Source: Flavobacterium luteolum (GTDB lineage Bacteria > Bacteroidota > Bacteroidia > Flavobacteriales > Flavobacteriaceae). From it: DNA of 64,000 nucleotides. A program made the translations under genes and the position numbers. How positions within the stretch are numbered: the first letter of the stretch is position 1; every line of letters begins with the position of its first letter. Shown here in pieces: positions 33,993-42,867 of this stretch. The notes beneath the pieces were generated by a model, which had not been told where the DNA came from, did no database searches, and was given only the letters and a program-made list of their open reading frames with translations. The stretch covers positions 2,356,001 through 2,420,000 of the forward strand of contig NZ_CP114286.1 in NCBI RefSeq assembly GCF_027111275.1, written 5' to 3'.

Positions 33993-34028
33993 AAAAAAAG
34001 CTTTGTTGTTAAAACAAAGCTTTTTTTG
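33993..34028 (+). terminator. Terminator between peptide genes and exporter
   Basis: AAAAAAAGCTTTGTT and AACAAAGCTTTTTTT pair, with a T run. It divides the peptide genes from the exporter genes, allowing high peptide and low exporter expression. Confidence 0.88.
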
Positions 34029-34102
34029 ATAAAAATAGTTCTGTATAAATATTTTTTTAAGAATTTTTGTATAATATTGCCAAAATTAACCTAAATATAA
34101 GA

Positions 34103-36295
34103 TTGAAAAAATTCCCTCATTATAAGCAGGCAGATTTTAAAGACTGTGGCCCCACATGTCTAAAAATTATAGCCAAACATTACGGTAAGACAATCCATAT
34201 TCAGGATCTTAGAGACTTTAGCGAGACGACCCGCGAGGGAAGCAATCTCCTGTTTCTGAGTGATGCCGCCGAGAAAATCGGTTTTCGGACTTTGGGGGTG
34301 AAACTGAGCTTGGAAAGGCTGGAAGAAGCTCCTCTGCCCTGCATTCTGCATTGGAATAAAAACCATTACGTTGTGCTTTATAGAATTAAAAAAGAGACTT
34401 ACTATGTTTCTGATCCTGCATTTGGGCTGATTGAATACAATACGGAAGATTTTTTAAAATTGTGGATTGGCAGCAATGCCGGCAATGAGACGAAGGAGGG
34501 AATTGCGTTGCTGATCGAAGCAACACCTAAATTTTTTCAATCAGATTTTGATAAAGAAGATCGTAAAGGATTGGGTTTTGGAATCTTGTCCCAATACGTG
34601 ATCCGATACAAATCTTATCTTTTTCAACTAAGCATTGGGCTGTTGGCCGGGAGTTTGCTGCAGCTAATATTTCCTTTTTTAACCCAGAGTATTGTAGATG
34701 TCGGAATCCAGAACCAGAATATCCATTTTATTTATCTGATTCTCTTTGCCCAGCTGTTTCTCTTTGCTGGAAGAACAGGTCTAGAGCTCATAAGAAGCTG
34801 GATACTGCTTCATCTCTCCACTCGCATTAATATTTCACTGATTTCAGATTTCTTTATCAAGCTAATGAATCTTCCGATTTCTTTTTTTGATGTGCGAATG
34901 ACAGGTGACATCATGCAGCGTATAAATGACCATCACAGAATCGAAAAAATACTGACCACATCGTCTTTAAATGTGCTTTTTTCTATTATCAACATGTTTG
35001 TGCTGGGAGGAGTTCTGGCTTATTTCAATGTAAAGATATTCTTGGTGTTTTTTGCTGGAAGTCTTCTTTATTTTGGCTGGATAAGCATGTTTTTAAAACG
35101 GAGGGAGGTTTTAGATTACAAACGTTTTGCGGAAGTTTCCAATGAGCAGGGAAAAGTTATGGAGCTCATTAACGGAATGCAGGAAATTAAGCTTCATAAT
35201 GCCGAAAAACAGAAACGATGGGGTTGGGAATATGTCCAAGCGAGACTTTTTAGGGTTTCGATAAAAGGACTGGTTTTAGAACAATCGCAAACTATCGGGT
35301 CGTCGGTAATAAATGAATTAAAGAATATCTTCATTACTTTTTTATCTGCGAAATTAGTTATCGACGGTTCCATCACGCTGGGGATGATGCTGGCAATTAG
35401 TTCGATTGTAGGCAGTTTAAACGGCCCAATTGCGCAGCTTATCCAATTTGTGAGAGAGCTTCAGGATGCTAAAATTTCATTGGCAAGGTTGTCTGAGATT
35501 CACGAAAAAGAAGATGAAACGCAGCAGGAAGAGCATCAGTCTCATGATGTCCCTTATGATTCAGATATCGAATTAAAAAATGTCTCCTACAGATATCTAG
35601 GTTCAGATATTCCTGTTCTAAATAATTTAACCTTAAAAATTCCAGCCAATAAGGTAACGGCAATTGTCGGAACCAGCGGAAGCGGAAAAACAACGCTCAT
35701 GAAGTTGCTTCTTAAATTCTATGAACCCGAAAAAGGAGAGATCCTAATTGGAAATTCACAACTTAAAAACATATCGCAGCATGCCTGGAGATCAAGCATT
35801 GGGGCTGTAATGCAGGAAGGATTTATTTTTAGCGACACCATAGCCAATAATATTGCATTTGGAGTAGATAAAATTGATAAGGAGCGTCTGGTTTATGCTG
35901 CAGATGTGGCAAATATCAGACAGTATATAAGCGAATTGCCATTGGGCTATAACACCAAAATCGGCGCAGAAGGCGTAGGAATGAGCACCGGACAGAAACA
36001 ACGGATGCTGATTGCTAGGGCAGTATATAAAAATCCTGAAATTCTGTTTTTTGATGAGGCAACGTCAGCTTTGGATGCCAACAATGAAAAAGAAATTATG
36101 CAGAAGCTTGATATCTTCTTTAAGAACAAAACCGTGATTGTAATTGCGCACCGATTAAGCACTGTAATGAATGCAGATCAGATTGTGGTTTTGGATAAAG
36201 GCAGAATTATTGAAATCGGAAATCATGCTGAGCTGGTTGGACAGAGAGGTAGTTATTTTGAATTGGTTAGAAATCAATTGCAGTTAGGAAATTAA
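34103..36295 (+). CDS. C39-peptidase ABC exporter
   Basis: The 730-residue protein combines three parts: an N-terminal C39 cysteine protease, a six-helix membrane domain and an ATPase. The protease shows FKDCGPTCLKIIAKHYGK with the nucleophile near residue 15, the His in NKNHYVVLY and DPAFG. The ATPase shows GTSGSGKTTLMK, MSTGQKQRML and ILFFDEATSALDA. It cuts double-glycine leaders and exports the core. The TTG at 34103 is preferred over TTG at 34067 because MKKFPHYKQADFKD matches the family start. It probably acts on the neighbouring leader peptides. Confidence 0.9.
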   Translation: MKKFPHYKQADFKDCGPTCLKIIAKHYGKTIHIQDLRDFSETTREGSNLLFLSDAAEKIGFRTLGVKLSLERLEEAPLPCILHWNKNHYVVLYRIKKETYYVSDPAFGLIEYNTEDFLKLWIGSNAGNETKEGIALLIEATPKFFQSDFDKEDRKGLGFGILSQYVIRYKSYLFQLSIGLLAGSLLQLIFPFLTQSIVDVGIQNQNIHFIYLILFAQLFLFAGRTGLELIRSWILLHLSTRINISLISDFFIKLMNLPISFFDVRMTGDIMQRINDHHRIEKILTTSSLNVLFSIINMFVLGGVLAYFNVKIFLVFFAGSLLYFGWISMFLKRREVLDYKRFAEVSNEQGKVMELINGMQEIKLHNAEKQKRWGWEYVQARLFRVSIKGLVLEQSQTIGSSVINELKNIFITFLSAKLVIDGSITLGMMLAISSIVGSLNGPIAQLIQFVRELQDAKISLARLSEIHEKEDETQQEEHQSHDVPYDSDIELKNVSYRYLGSDIPVLNNLTLKIPANKVTAIVGTSGSGKTTLMKLLLKFYEPEKGEILIGNSQLKNISQHAWRSSIGAVMQEGFIFSDTIANNIAFGVDKIDKERLVYAADVANIRQYISELPLGYNTKIGAEGVGMSTGQKQRMLIARAVYKNPEILFFDEATSALDANNEKEIMQKLDIFFKNKTVIVIAHRLSTVMNADQIVVLDKGRIIEIGNHAELVGQRGSYFELVRNQLQLGN

Positions 36296-36297
36296 TT

Positions 36298-37593
36298 ATG
36301 GCAGAAAACAACGATACATTTGAATTAAGAAGCGAAGAGGTTCAGGATATCCTGACCAGAGTGCCGCATTGGATGATACGATGGGGAACTGTTTTAATAT
36401 TTGCCATTATTATCATGCTGTTTTTTGTTTCCTGGTTTGTCAAATATCCGGATGTCGTGAAAACCGAAATCGTCATTACAACCAATATCCCTCCGGAAAA
36501 AATAGTGTCAAAATCTTCTGGGCGCATTGAAGCAATTCTGATCAGGAATAAAATGCTGGTTGAAAAAAATAGCATTTTGGCAATTATTGAAAATACAGCC
36601 AATTACAAAGATGTTTTCCTGCTGAAAAAGATTGTTGACGGTTATGATATAAACGGCTCAAAGAAAGAATTTCCTTTTGGACTGTTAAAAAACACACAGT
36701 TAGGCGAAATAGAAAGCGCATTTGCAGCATTCCAGAAGGATTATCAGGCTCAGGAACTAAACAAAGACCTGCATCCTTTTCAGGTGGAAAGCAGAGCGCA
36801 GCAGTCTGAGAAAATCCAGATAAGCGAAAGGATAGAAATTCTGCAGCAGCAGAAAGTGATAAATGAAAGGGAGCTGGATCTCCAGAAAAATGAAGTGGCC
36901 CGATTTGAAACTTTATTCAATAAAGGAATTATATCTGCTCAGGAAATGGAAGCGAAAAAATTGGGTTTTCTTCAAGCGCAGAAGAATTACAGAAGCCTGC
37001 TGTCATCAATTTCTCAGCTGAAATCTTCTCTTATTGACAATACAAAATCGAGCCAGAATCTGCAGATAAACAGCACCAAAGAAGAAGTTAATCTCGGACG
37101 CAGCGTGTCACAGTCTTTCTATCAGCTGAAAAAAGTGATAAGGGACTGGGAGCTGGCTTATGCGCTAAAATCTTCCATCAGTGGCAAGGTGACTTTTCTG
37201 CAGGTCTGGAATGAAAATCAGACTATCAATGTTGGAGATAATGTATTTTCAATAATTCCGGATGCTAAAAACAGTTTTATAGGAAAAGTAAAAGCGCCGG
37301 CTCTAAATTCAGGAAAAATTAAAGTGGGGCAGCGCGTCAATATCCGTCTGGCTAATTTCCCTGACAGAGAGTTTGGGGTTTTAAAAGGCGAAATCGAAAA
37401 CATTTCACTGGTTCCCGATAAAGATGGAAACCTGCTTATAGACGTGGCTCTTCCAGACGGACTGAAAACATCCTATAATAAACAGATTGCCTTTCAACAG
37501 GAAATGAAAGGAAGCGCAGAAATTGTAACCGAAGATCTGCGTTTAATCGAAAGAATTCTGTATCAATTTAAGAACATTTTTGAACAAGTTTAA
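36298..37593 (+). CDS. HlyD-type periplasmic adaptor of the peptide exporter
   Basis: The 431-residue adaptor has one membrane helix near residues 28-46 (VLIFAIIIMLFFVSWFV). A lipoyl half follows (GRIEAILIRNKMLVEKNSIL), then a long coiled coil (about residues 160-270), a second lipoyl half (SSISGKVTFLQVWNENQTI) and a C-terminal barrel. It starts two bases after the ABC gene stop. It would connect the ABC exporter with an outer-membrane channel, not encoded nearby. The last residues, ILYQFKNIFEQV, form a short basic tail. Confidence 0.92.
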   Translation: MAENNDTFELRSEEVQDILTRVPHWMIRWGTVLIFAIIIMLFFVSWFVKYPDVVKTEIVITTNIPPEKIVSKSSGRIEAILIRNKMLVEKNSILAIIENTANYKDVFLLKKIVDGYDINGSKKEFPFGLLKNTQLGEIESAFAAFQKDYQAQELNKDLHPFQVESRAQQSEKIQISERIEILQQQKVINERELDLQKNEVARFETLFNKGIISAQEMEAKKLGFLQAQKNYRSLLSSISQLKSSLIDNTKSSQNLQINSTKEEVNLGRSVSQSFYQLKKVIRDWELAYALKSSISGKVTFLQVWNENQTINVGDNVFSIIPDAKNSFIGKVKAPALNSGKIKVGQRVNIRLANFPDREFGVLKGEIENISLVPDKDGNLLIDVALPDGLKTSYNKQIAFQQEMKGSAEIVTEDLRLIERILYQFKNIFEQV

Positions 37594-37631
37594 TACTAAT
37601 TTTAACTAACCTAAACCACCCCAAGTTGTCA

Positions 37632-39275
37632 ATGAAAAAAATAGTACTCATTACATTTTTATTCTTATTTCAATACTCTTTTTCAAAACCAATTACAGAA
37701 ACTCAAAAGTTAGCCACAACCTGCAAAGTTTGGGGGTTTCTAAAATATTATCATCCAAATGTTACCGATGGAAGTAAAAATTGGGATGAACAGCTATTTC
37801 AAATTTTGCCAAAAATCGAGGAAGCTCAGACCTCTGAAGCATTTTCTTCAGTGCTAGAAAATTGGATTGTTTCTTTGGGAGAAATTAAAAAACAAGAAAC
37901 TCTAAAACTCGATGTAAAAAAAGAATATTTTGATAAAAACTTCGACTTGTCGTGGTTTAATAATAAGGAGTTGTTCTCGAAATCACTTTCAAAAAAATTA
38001 AAGTTTATTGAAGAAAATAGGAATAAGAATCAGCAATTCTATTATACTTCTAAGCCCTATATAGAAGTAATAAATGAGGTTAAGTACAAGGAATTTAAAT
38101 GGACGGATAAGAATCTGCGTCTTTTGGCACTCTTTCGTTATTGGAATCAAATGGAATACTTTTTTCCGTATAAATATAAAATGGACCAAAGTTGGGATAG
38201 TGTTTTAATAGAAATGATGCCTCGATTTAGCAATCCTGAATCTGAAATGGATTTTGCATTAGCGATGCGTGAAATTTCAATAAAACTAAACGATACGCAC
38301 GCTTCCACTCAAATGAGGCAGATGTATGATTATTTTGGAGATAAATTTATTACTGCTGATGTAGTTTTTATAGATAATAAAGCGGTTGTTGTTGCTTTAA
38401 AAAATGATTCATTAGCTAAAATTGATGATTTTAGAATAGGAGATGTCGTTACAAAAGTTGATGGAAAAGCAGTAGGAGATTTAATCAAGGAAAATTTGAA
38501 ATATGCGGAAGGCTCTAATATGCCTGCAATTTTAAAAAATATTTATTGGACTGTTTTCAACGGAAAAACAGAATCAATCGAAATCGAATTTATTCGAGAC
38601 AACACTACTTCTGTTAAAAAAGTTAAACGTTATACCTATTCAAAACTAAGAATCACAAATGCTAAAAATGCAGAGAAATGGAAATTATTGGATGATAGTA
38701 TTGGGTACGTTGATGTTGAGAGAATAAAAGCAGATGAACTTCCTAGTGTAATGAAGCAATTTGAAAATACAAGAGCAATTGTTTTTGACGCCAGAAAATA
38801 CCCCCAAGAACCAAATATTGAAGAAGACATAGCACAATATTTATATCCAGGAGAAAAAGCATTTGCAAAATTTATAGATGCAGACTTGACATATCCAGGG
38901 AGATATGTTTGGAGAGAAGATCAAAAAACAGGAAAAACAAATGCTGATTATTATAAAGGCAAAGTGATTATTTTGCAAAATGAAAAAACGCAAAGCCATG
39001 GTGAGCATTTAGTAATGTGTCTGCAAGCAGCTCCAAATGCCACAATTATTGGCAGTCAGACTTCGGGTGCAGATGGTGGAACATGCAGATTTGAAATTAT
39101 AAAAGGTTATTCAACCATATTTACAGGTTTTGGAATTTTTTATCCAAACGGAAAAGAAACACAAAGAATTGGTATTATTCCAGATATCGAAGTTAAACCA
39201 ACAATTTTAGGTATTCAGCAAGGTAAGGACGAAGTTCTTGAAAGAGCAATTCTTTTTGCTAAAAATGGTAAATAA
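37632..39275 (+). CDS. S41-family peptidase, second copy
   Basis: The 547-residue secreted protease is paralogous to the 16815 gene. It shares TCKVWGFLKYYHP near the start, a PDZ-like part (GDVVTKVDGKAVGDLI) and the C-terminal block EVKPTILGIQQGKDEVLERA. The nucleophile region reads NEKTQSHGEHLVM, keeping the central serine. The ATG at 37632 (MKKIVLITFLFLF) is preferred over TTG two codons before it. It begins 38 bases after the HlyD gene, so it may process the exported peptides or protect the cell (inference). Confidence 0.88.
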   Translation: MKKIVLITFLFLFQYSFSKPITETQKLATTCKVWGFLKYYHPNVTDGSKNWDEQLFQILPKIEEAQTSEAFSSVLENWIVSLGEIKKQETLKLDVKKEYFDKNFDLSWFNNKELFSKSLSKKLKFIEENRNKNQQFYYTSKPYIEVINEVKYKEFKWTDKNLRLLALFRYWNQMEYFFPYKYKMDQSWDSVLIEMMPRFSNPESEMDFALAMREISIKLNDTHASTQMRQMYDYFGDKFITADVVFIDNKAVVVALKNDSLAKIDDFRIGDVVTKVDGKAVGDLIKENLKYAEGSNMPAILKNIYWTVFNGKTESIEIEFIRDNTTSVKKVKRYTYSKLRITNAKNAEKWKLLDDSIGYVDVERIKADELPSVMKQFENTRAIVFDARKYPQEPNIEEDIAQYLYPGEKAFAKFIDADLTYPGRYVWREDQKTGKTNADYYKGKVIILQNEKTQSHGEHLVMCLQAAPNATIIGSQTSGADGGTCRFEIIKGYSTIFTGFGIFYPNGKETQRIGIIPDIEVKPTILGIQQGKDEVLERAILFAKNGK

Positions 39276-39300
39276 TTAAAAATAACAGTAAAAAAATATC

Positions 39301-39684
39301 ATGAAAATAATCATCGTTTTTTGTTTAATATTATTGGGAACTGCTGCTTATTCTCAAAAATTAGATTGCATTAGATTTAAGAATGGAAAGTTTGCGGCTC
39401 CAGCTTTTCCAGATGAATACGCTATTCGAAAAGATTCTATTGAAGAAGGTTATTTTGATGGTAAATTGCAAACCGTTTGGAGTGTCAAATGGCTTAGTGA
39501 TTGTAAACTTGAAAAAGTTTGTATTAAAAATTTAGGAGCTGAGAATGTTAAAATTGGGGATAAAAGTGTAGCAGAAATAATTTATACAGACGATGAATGC
39601 GTTACTTATAATATAGTATATTTTAATGAAGAAAACCCGAATGGAATAGATTTTCAAAGAGGATTGTGTCTGCAAAAAGAATAA
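39301..39684 (+). CDS. Small secreted protein, unknown function
   Basis: The 127-residue protein has a signal peptide (MKIIIVFCLILLGTAAYSQ) and a small body with four cysteines (LDCIRFKNGKF, SDCKLEKVC and others). I do not recognise the family. It follows the S41 gene by 25 bases and ends at the terminator of the locus, so it is in the same unit. It could be an immunity or accessory protein. No direct evidence. Confidence 0.7.
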   Translation: MKIIIVFCLILLGTAAYSQKLDCIRFKNGKFAAPAFPDEYAIRKDSIEEGYFDGKLQTVWSVKWLSDCKLEKVCIKNLGAENVKIGDKSVAEIIYTDDECVTYNIVYFNEENPNGIDFQRGLCLQKE

Positions 39685-39719
39685 TTTATTTAAAGATATT
39701 TTTTACATCTTTAAATAAA
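39685..39719. terminator. Bidirectional terminator
   Basis: TTTATTTAAAGAT (39685-39697) and ATCTTTAAATAAA (39707-39719) pair perfectly across a nine-base loop. The hairpin closes the peptide-export locus. It also covers the 3' end of the convergent trmN6 gene. Confidence 0.8.
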
Positions 39720-40410
39720 AATCTTTAGTCAATTCAATATATTCAGGAGTATAAACGTGTCTGTCGATTTCGATAATAAGTTCGTCGATTTCAATTTCAG
39801 GAACTTCATTACGGCTAAAAGCTAATAAACTACGCTTAATTTCCGATTTTGGAGTTCCTTTAACTCTAGTGATTTTTATTGGATAAAGTTCTGATTCTTT
39901 TGCTAGGGCAATAAATTTTTCTTCTTCTTTGAAGGGAATAATTAAAGCAAATATTCCGTTTTCTGAAAGTAATAAATCGGCAGCTTCAACCAATTCTTCA
40001 AATGGCATTGCGTCTTGAAAACGAGCTAAATCACGTTGCTCACTTTCTGTTTTATAATCTTCTGCATAAAAAGGCGGATTAGAAACAATTAAATCATATT
40101 CATCTTCCGGTTCTTCAATAAATTCATCTAAACCAGCGTGAAAGCAGAATAAGCGATCACCCCAAGGGGAACTTTCAAAATTTTCTACCGCTTGTTCGTA
40201 AGCGTCTTCATCAATTTCAAGCGCATCAATTTGTTCTGCATGAGTTCGTTGAGCGAGCATTAAAGCAATAATTCCAGTTCCAGCGCCAACATCTAAAATA
40301 CTAAACGGATTATGATGAATAGGAGCCCAAGCGCCAAGTAAAACACCATCTGTGCCTACTTTCATAGCGGTTTTGTCTTGTTTAACAGAAAATTGCTTAA
40401 ACTGAAACAT
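39703..40410 (-). CDS. trmN6: tRNA1(Val) (adenine(37)-N6)-methyltransferase
   Basis: The 235-residue SAM-dependent methyltransferase shows ILDVGAGTGIIALMLAQ (SAM motif I) near residue 40 and the N6-adenine catalytic motif DLIVSNPPFYAED near residue 108. The opening MFQFKQFSVKQDKTAMKVGTDG, read in two parts, is typical of YfiC/TrmN6 and it modifies A37 of tRNA-Val. It is the distal gene of a minus-strand set with rimM and rpsP, separated from rimM by 78 bases. Confidence 0.9.
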   Translation of the reverse strand: MFQFKQFSVKQDKTAMKVGTDGVLLGAWAPIHHNPFSILDVGAGTGIIALMLAQRTHAEQIDALEIDEDAYEQAVENFESSPWGDRLFCFHAGLDEFIEEPEDEYDLIVSNPPFYAEDYKTESEQRDLARFQDAMPFEELVEAADLLLSENGIFALIIPFKEEEKFIALAKESELYPIKITRVKGTPKSEIKRSLLAFSRNEVPEIEIDELIIEIDRHVYTPEYIELTKDFYLKM

Positions 40411-40488
40411 AGTAAATTCTAATTTATTATTAAGATTTTGAATTCAGATAAGAGACTGAACACTTAAAAACTGATACTGAACACTAAA

Positions 40489-41013
40489 TTAAAGATACAT
40501 CTCCACAAGACCTTCAGGAAGATCCATGATTACTTTTTTGTTTTCGCGATCAATTTTAACCAAGAAATGGTCAATCATTGGGATTAGCATTTCAACTTCG
40601 CCATTTAAAACTTCGAAAAGTGGCTGAGCAGTAGAATCATTTATCGAAGTTATTTTGCCGAAAATACCAAGACGTTTGTCTTCAATTTCAAAACCAATAA
40701 CTTCATGATAGTAGAATTTGTTGCCAGTAAGTTTTGGCAGCATAGATAAAGGAAGGAAAACACCGTTTCCGATTAAGGCGTCTGCATCTTCTTCGGTATT
40801 AACATCTTCAAAACTAACTCTTAAAAAGTCGTTTTTATGTAAAGAGCTTTTTTCAATAAAAAAAGGAACCAAGTGTTTGTTGTGTTCAACAAACACTGAT
40901 TCCAGATTTTCGTATAACTCAGGTTCATCCGTGTCTAAATAGACTAAGACTTCACCTTTGAAACTAAATTTTTTAGCGATTTTACCTAAATAAAAACAAT
41001 CTTCTTTACGCAT
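40489..41013 (-). CDS. rimM: 16S rRNA processing protein RimM
   Basis: The 174-residue protein begins MRKEDCFYLGKIAKKFSFKG, the RimM N-terminal barrel, followed by the PRC-barrel part with KFYYHEVIGFEIED and EMLIPMIDHFLVKID. It binds ribosomal protein S19 and assists 30S head assembly. The frame is open far upstream, but that extension runs through the low-complexity tail of rpsP and is not credible. It starts 16 bases after the rpsP stop, the conserved rpsP-rimM pair. Confidence 0.95.
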   Translation of the reverse strand: MRKEDCFYLGKIAKKFSFKGEVLVYLDTDEPELYENLESVFVEHNKHLVPFFIEKSSLHKNDFLRVSFEDVNTEEDADALIGNGVFLPLSMLPKLTGNKFYYHEVIGFEIEDKRLGIFGKITSINDSTAQPLFEVLNGEVEMLIPMIDHFLVKIDRENKKVIMDLPEGLVEMYL

Positions 41014-41029
41014 TATCGCCAAGTAAAAA

Positions 41030-41593
41030 TTATGCTTCAGTTGTTTCGTTATTCTCTTCAGCAGCAGGAGCTTCTTCAGCTTCAACTTCAGCAACTTCTT
41101 CAGTAGCCTCAGCAGCTTGTTCAGCGGCAGCAGCTTCAGCTTGTGCAGCAGCAGCATCAGCAACACGTTTAGCGTTGATTTCTTGCTCAGCTTTTAAAGC
41201 TTTTGCTTTAGCATCAGCTTTTGCTTTAGATAAACCATCTTTTTTAGCATCAACTTTTCCAGCTTTTGATTCTAACCAAGCAGTTAATTTAGCATCTGCT
41301 TGCTCTTGTGTTAAAGCACCTTTACGAACTCCTCCATCAAGGTGGTGTTTCAATAAAGCACCTTTGTAAGAAAGGATAGCTCTTGCAGTATCAGTTGGTT
41401 GAGCACCGTTGTGTAACCATTTAACTGCGCTGTCAAGGTTTAACTCAACAGTTGCTGGGTTAGTGTTTGGATTGTAAGTACCGATTTTCTCTAAGTATCT
41501 ACCATCTCTTTTTGAGCGTGCATCTGCAGCTACTACCCAGTAAAAAGGTTTTCCTTTTTTACCGTGTCTTTGTAATCTAATTTTTACTGACAT
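41030..41593 (-). CDS. rpsP: 30S ribosomal protein S16 with long tail
   Basis: The first 85 residues are S16 (MSVKIRLQRHGKKGKPFYWV, then GRYLEKIGTYNPNTNP and LHNGAQPTDTARAILS). A C-terminal extension of about 100 residues follows, first basic (DAKAKALKAEQEINAK) then Ala/Glu-rich and acidic. Bacteria outside this phylum usually have S16 of 80-90 residues. Extended S16 is common in Bacteroidota. The tail may reach over the ribosome surface; its role is unknown. Confidence 0.96.
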   Translation of the reverse strand: MSVKIRLQRHGKKGKPFYWVVAADARSKRDGRYLEKIGTYNPNTNPATVELNLDSAVKWLHNGAQPTDTARAILSYKGALLKHHLDGGVRKGALTQEQADAKLTAWLESKAGKVDAKKDGLSKAKADAKAKALKAEQEINAKRVADAAAAQAEAAAAEQAAEATEEVAEVEAEEAPAAEENNETTEA

Positions 41594-41642
41594 AATCTAG
41601 TGATTAAATTTTGAGGTACTCGACCTCTGTTAATTAAGGGCG

Positions 41643-41650
41643 CAAAGATA
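41643..41650 (-). promoter_or_regulatory. rpsP: Promoter -7 element for rpsP-rimM
   Basis: A perfect minus-strand -7 TATCTTTG lies 50 bases before the rpsP start. No good TTG is found at the -33 position. Confidence 0.5.
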
Positions 41651-41756
41651 TAATTTTTTTATGAAAAACACGTTTTTAAAAGGATTAAATGTATCTGAGT
41701 TGTTTTTTTAGCATTTTTTTGACTTTTTAAATTTTAGGGTTTAGCTCTTAATACGA

Positions 41757-41764
41757 TACTTTTG
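41757..41764 (+). promoter_or_regulatory. Promoter -7 element for the 41784 lipoprotein gene
   Basis: A perfect TACTTTTG lies 20 bases before the ATG. The -33 position has only TTAG-like sequence. Confidence 0.5.
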
Positions 41765-41783
41765 CAGCAAATTCATTTTAAAT

Positions 41784-42281
41784 ATGAAAAAATACTTTTG
41801 TTTTTTATCACTTTTACTACTAGTTGTATCCTGCACATCAGAGGATGTGACGTCTAATAATAAAGCTTTTCAAGCCTTAAAAGATAATGTTTTTTGGAGA
41901 GCACAAGTTTTTCAAGCCAGTATAGAGGCCGATGGGATTTTTACTATTGAAGGTTCTTTAGATTCCGATCAGATAAGATTTCAGATTCCTGAACCAGCTA
42001 AGAAAACGTATGTTTTAGGTGTGGATGATGATACGAAAGCTGTTTATAAGAAAACATATAAAGGACAAGAAGCAGAATTTAGTACTGGAACTGGCAAAGG
42101 AAATGGAGAAATTATCATTACAGAATATAATTCAATCGACAATACCATTTCGGGCACGTTTAAATTTACGGCGGTTAATGCTGATGCTGATGCTGAAAAA
42201 CAAACAATTCATTTTTCAGAAGGAGTCTTCTATAAAATTCCTGTAACAGCAGAACATAGCATTGTTGCTGCAAATAATTAA
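41784..42281 (+). CDS. Lipoprotein, DUF6252-like
   Basis: The 165-residue protein has a lipoprotein signal (MKKYFCFLSLLLLVVSC, cysteine at residue 17). A beta-sandwich-like body has FWRAQVFQASIEADGIFTI, SDQIRFQIPEP and GEIIITEYNSIDNTISGTFKF, the pattern of the DUF6252 lipoproteins of flavobacteria. It should be anchored in the outer or inner membrane. Function is not known. Confidence 0.8.
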   Translation: MKKYFCFLSLLLLVVSCTSEDVTSNNKAFQALKDNVFWRAQVFQASIEADGIFTIEGSLDSDQIRFQIPEPAKKTYVLGVDDDTKAVYKKTYKGQEAEFSTGTGKGNGEIIITEYNSIDNTISGTFKFTAVNADADAEKQTIHFSEGVFYKIPVTAEHSIVAANN

Positions 42282-42363
42282 GTTCTGATCGAAGTATTTC
42301 TGGTTAAATCAAAATAAAAACTTAAATAAACTCATAACATAGTGGATTAGATAGAAATAAGAT

Positions 42364-42371
42364 TACATTTG
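42364..42371 (+). promoter_or_regulatory. Promoter -7 element for the RRM gene
   Basis: A perfect TACATTTG lies 23 bases before the start codon. The expected -33 TTG is not present in clear form. Confidence 0.5.
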
Positions 42372-42394
42372 CTTATTATTATAAATAAATATCT

Positions 42395-42742
42395 ATGAAT
42401 ATTTTTGTTGGAAGCCTTCCATTCAGTATTGAGGAAGCAGATTTAAGAGAGTCTTTTGAGGCTTATGGAACAGTTGACTCTGTTAAAATTATTACTGATA
42501 AATTTACTGGAAGAAGTAAAGGCTTTGGTTTTGTTGAAATGCCAAATGATAATGAGGCTCAAAAAGCTATCGACGAATTGAACGGTGCTGTTGTTGCAGG
42601 ACGTACAATCGTTGTGAACAAATCTGAGCCAAAACCAGAAGGCGAAAGAAGAAGTTTTAATAACAATCGTGGTGGAAATGACCGCGGTGGTTACGGAAAC
42701 AACCGTGGTGGAAATGACCGCGGAAACAGAGGAGGATATTAA
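42395..42742 (+). CDS. RRM RNA-binding protein, glycine-rich tail
   Basis: The 115-residue protein has one RNA-recognition motif. RNP2 is MNIFVGSLPF at the N-terminus and RNP1 is RSKGFGFVEM near residue 48. The tail is Gly/Arg/Asn-rich with repeated NNRGGNDRGG. Such proteins bind RNA and are often induced by cold in bacteria that have them. It is a single-gene unit between its own promoter and a terminator. Confidence 0.93.
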   Translation: MNIFVGSLPFSIEEADLRESFEAYGTVDSVKIITDKFTGRSKGFGFVEMPNDNEAQKAIDELNGAVVAGRTIVVNKSEPKPEGERRSFNNNRGGNDRGGYGNNRGGNDRGNRGGY

Positions 42743-42761
42743 TATTTTTTTTCTAAAATAT

Positions 42762-42794
42762 AAAAGGGATCAACTTTCGTTGATCCCTTTTTTT
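42762..42794 (+). terminator. Terminator after the RRM gene
   Basis: AAAAGGGATCAAC (42762-42774) and GTTGATCCCTTTT (42779-42791) pair perfectly with a TTTC loop and a T tail. Confidence 0.92.
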
Positions 42795-42856
42795 GTTTCA
42801 AGTTTTATTTGTTTCAAGTTTCACGTTCCAACAACCTGAAACTTGAAACCTGAAAC
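42795..42856. repeat. GTTTCAAGTTTCA palindrome downstream of leuB
   Basis: GTTTCAAGTTTCA (42811-42823) and TGAAACTTGAAAC (42837-42849) are exact complements, with extra partial copies on each side. It stands between the RRM terminator and the leuB stop codon, so it may end the leu operon. Confidence 0.7.
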
Positions 42857-42867
42857 AAAATAAACTG

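Noticed and set aside
41014..41166. N-terminal extension of RimM
   Set aside because: It is the Ala/Glu-rich tail of rpsP read in another frame, giving a Leu/Lys run.
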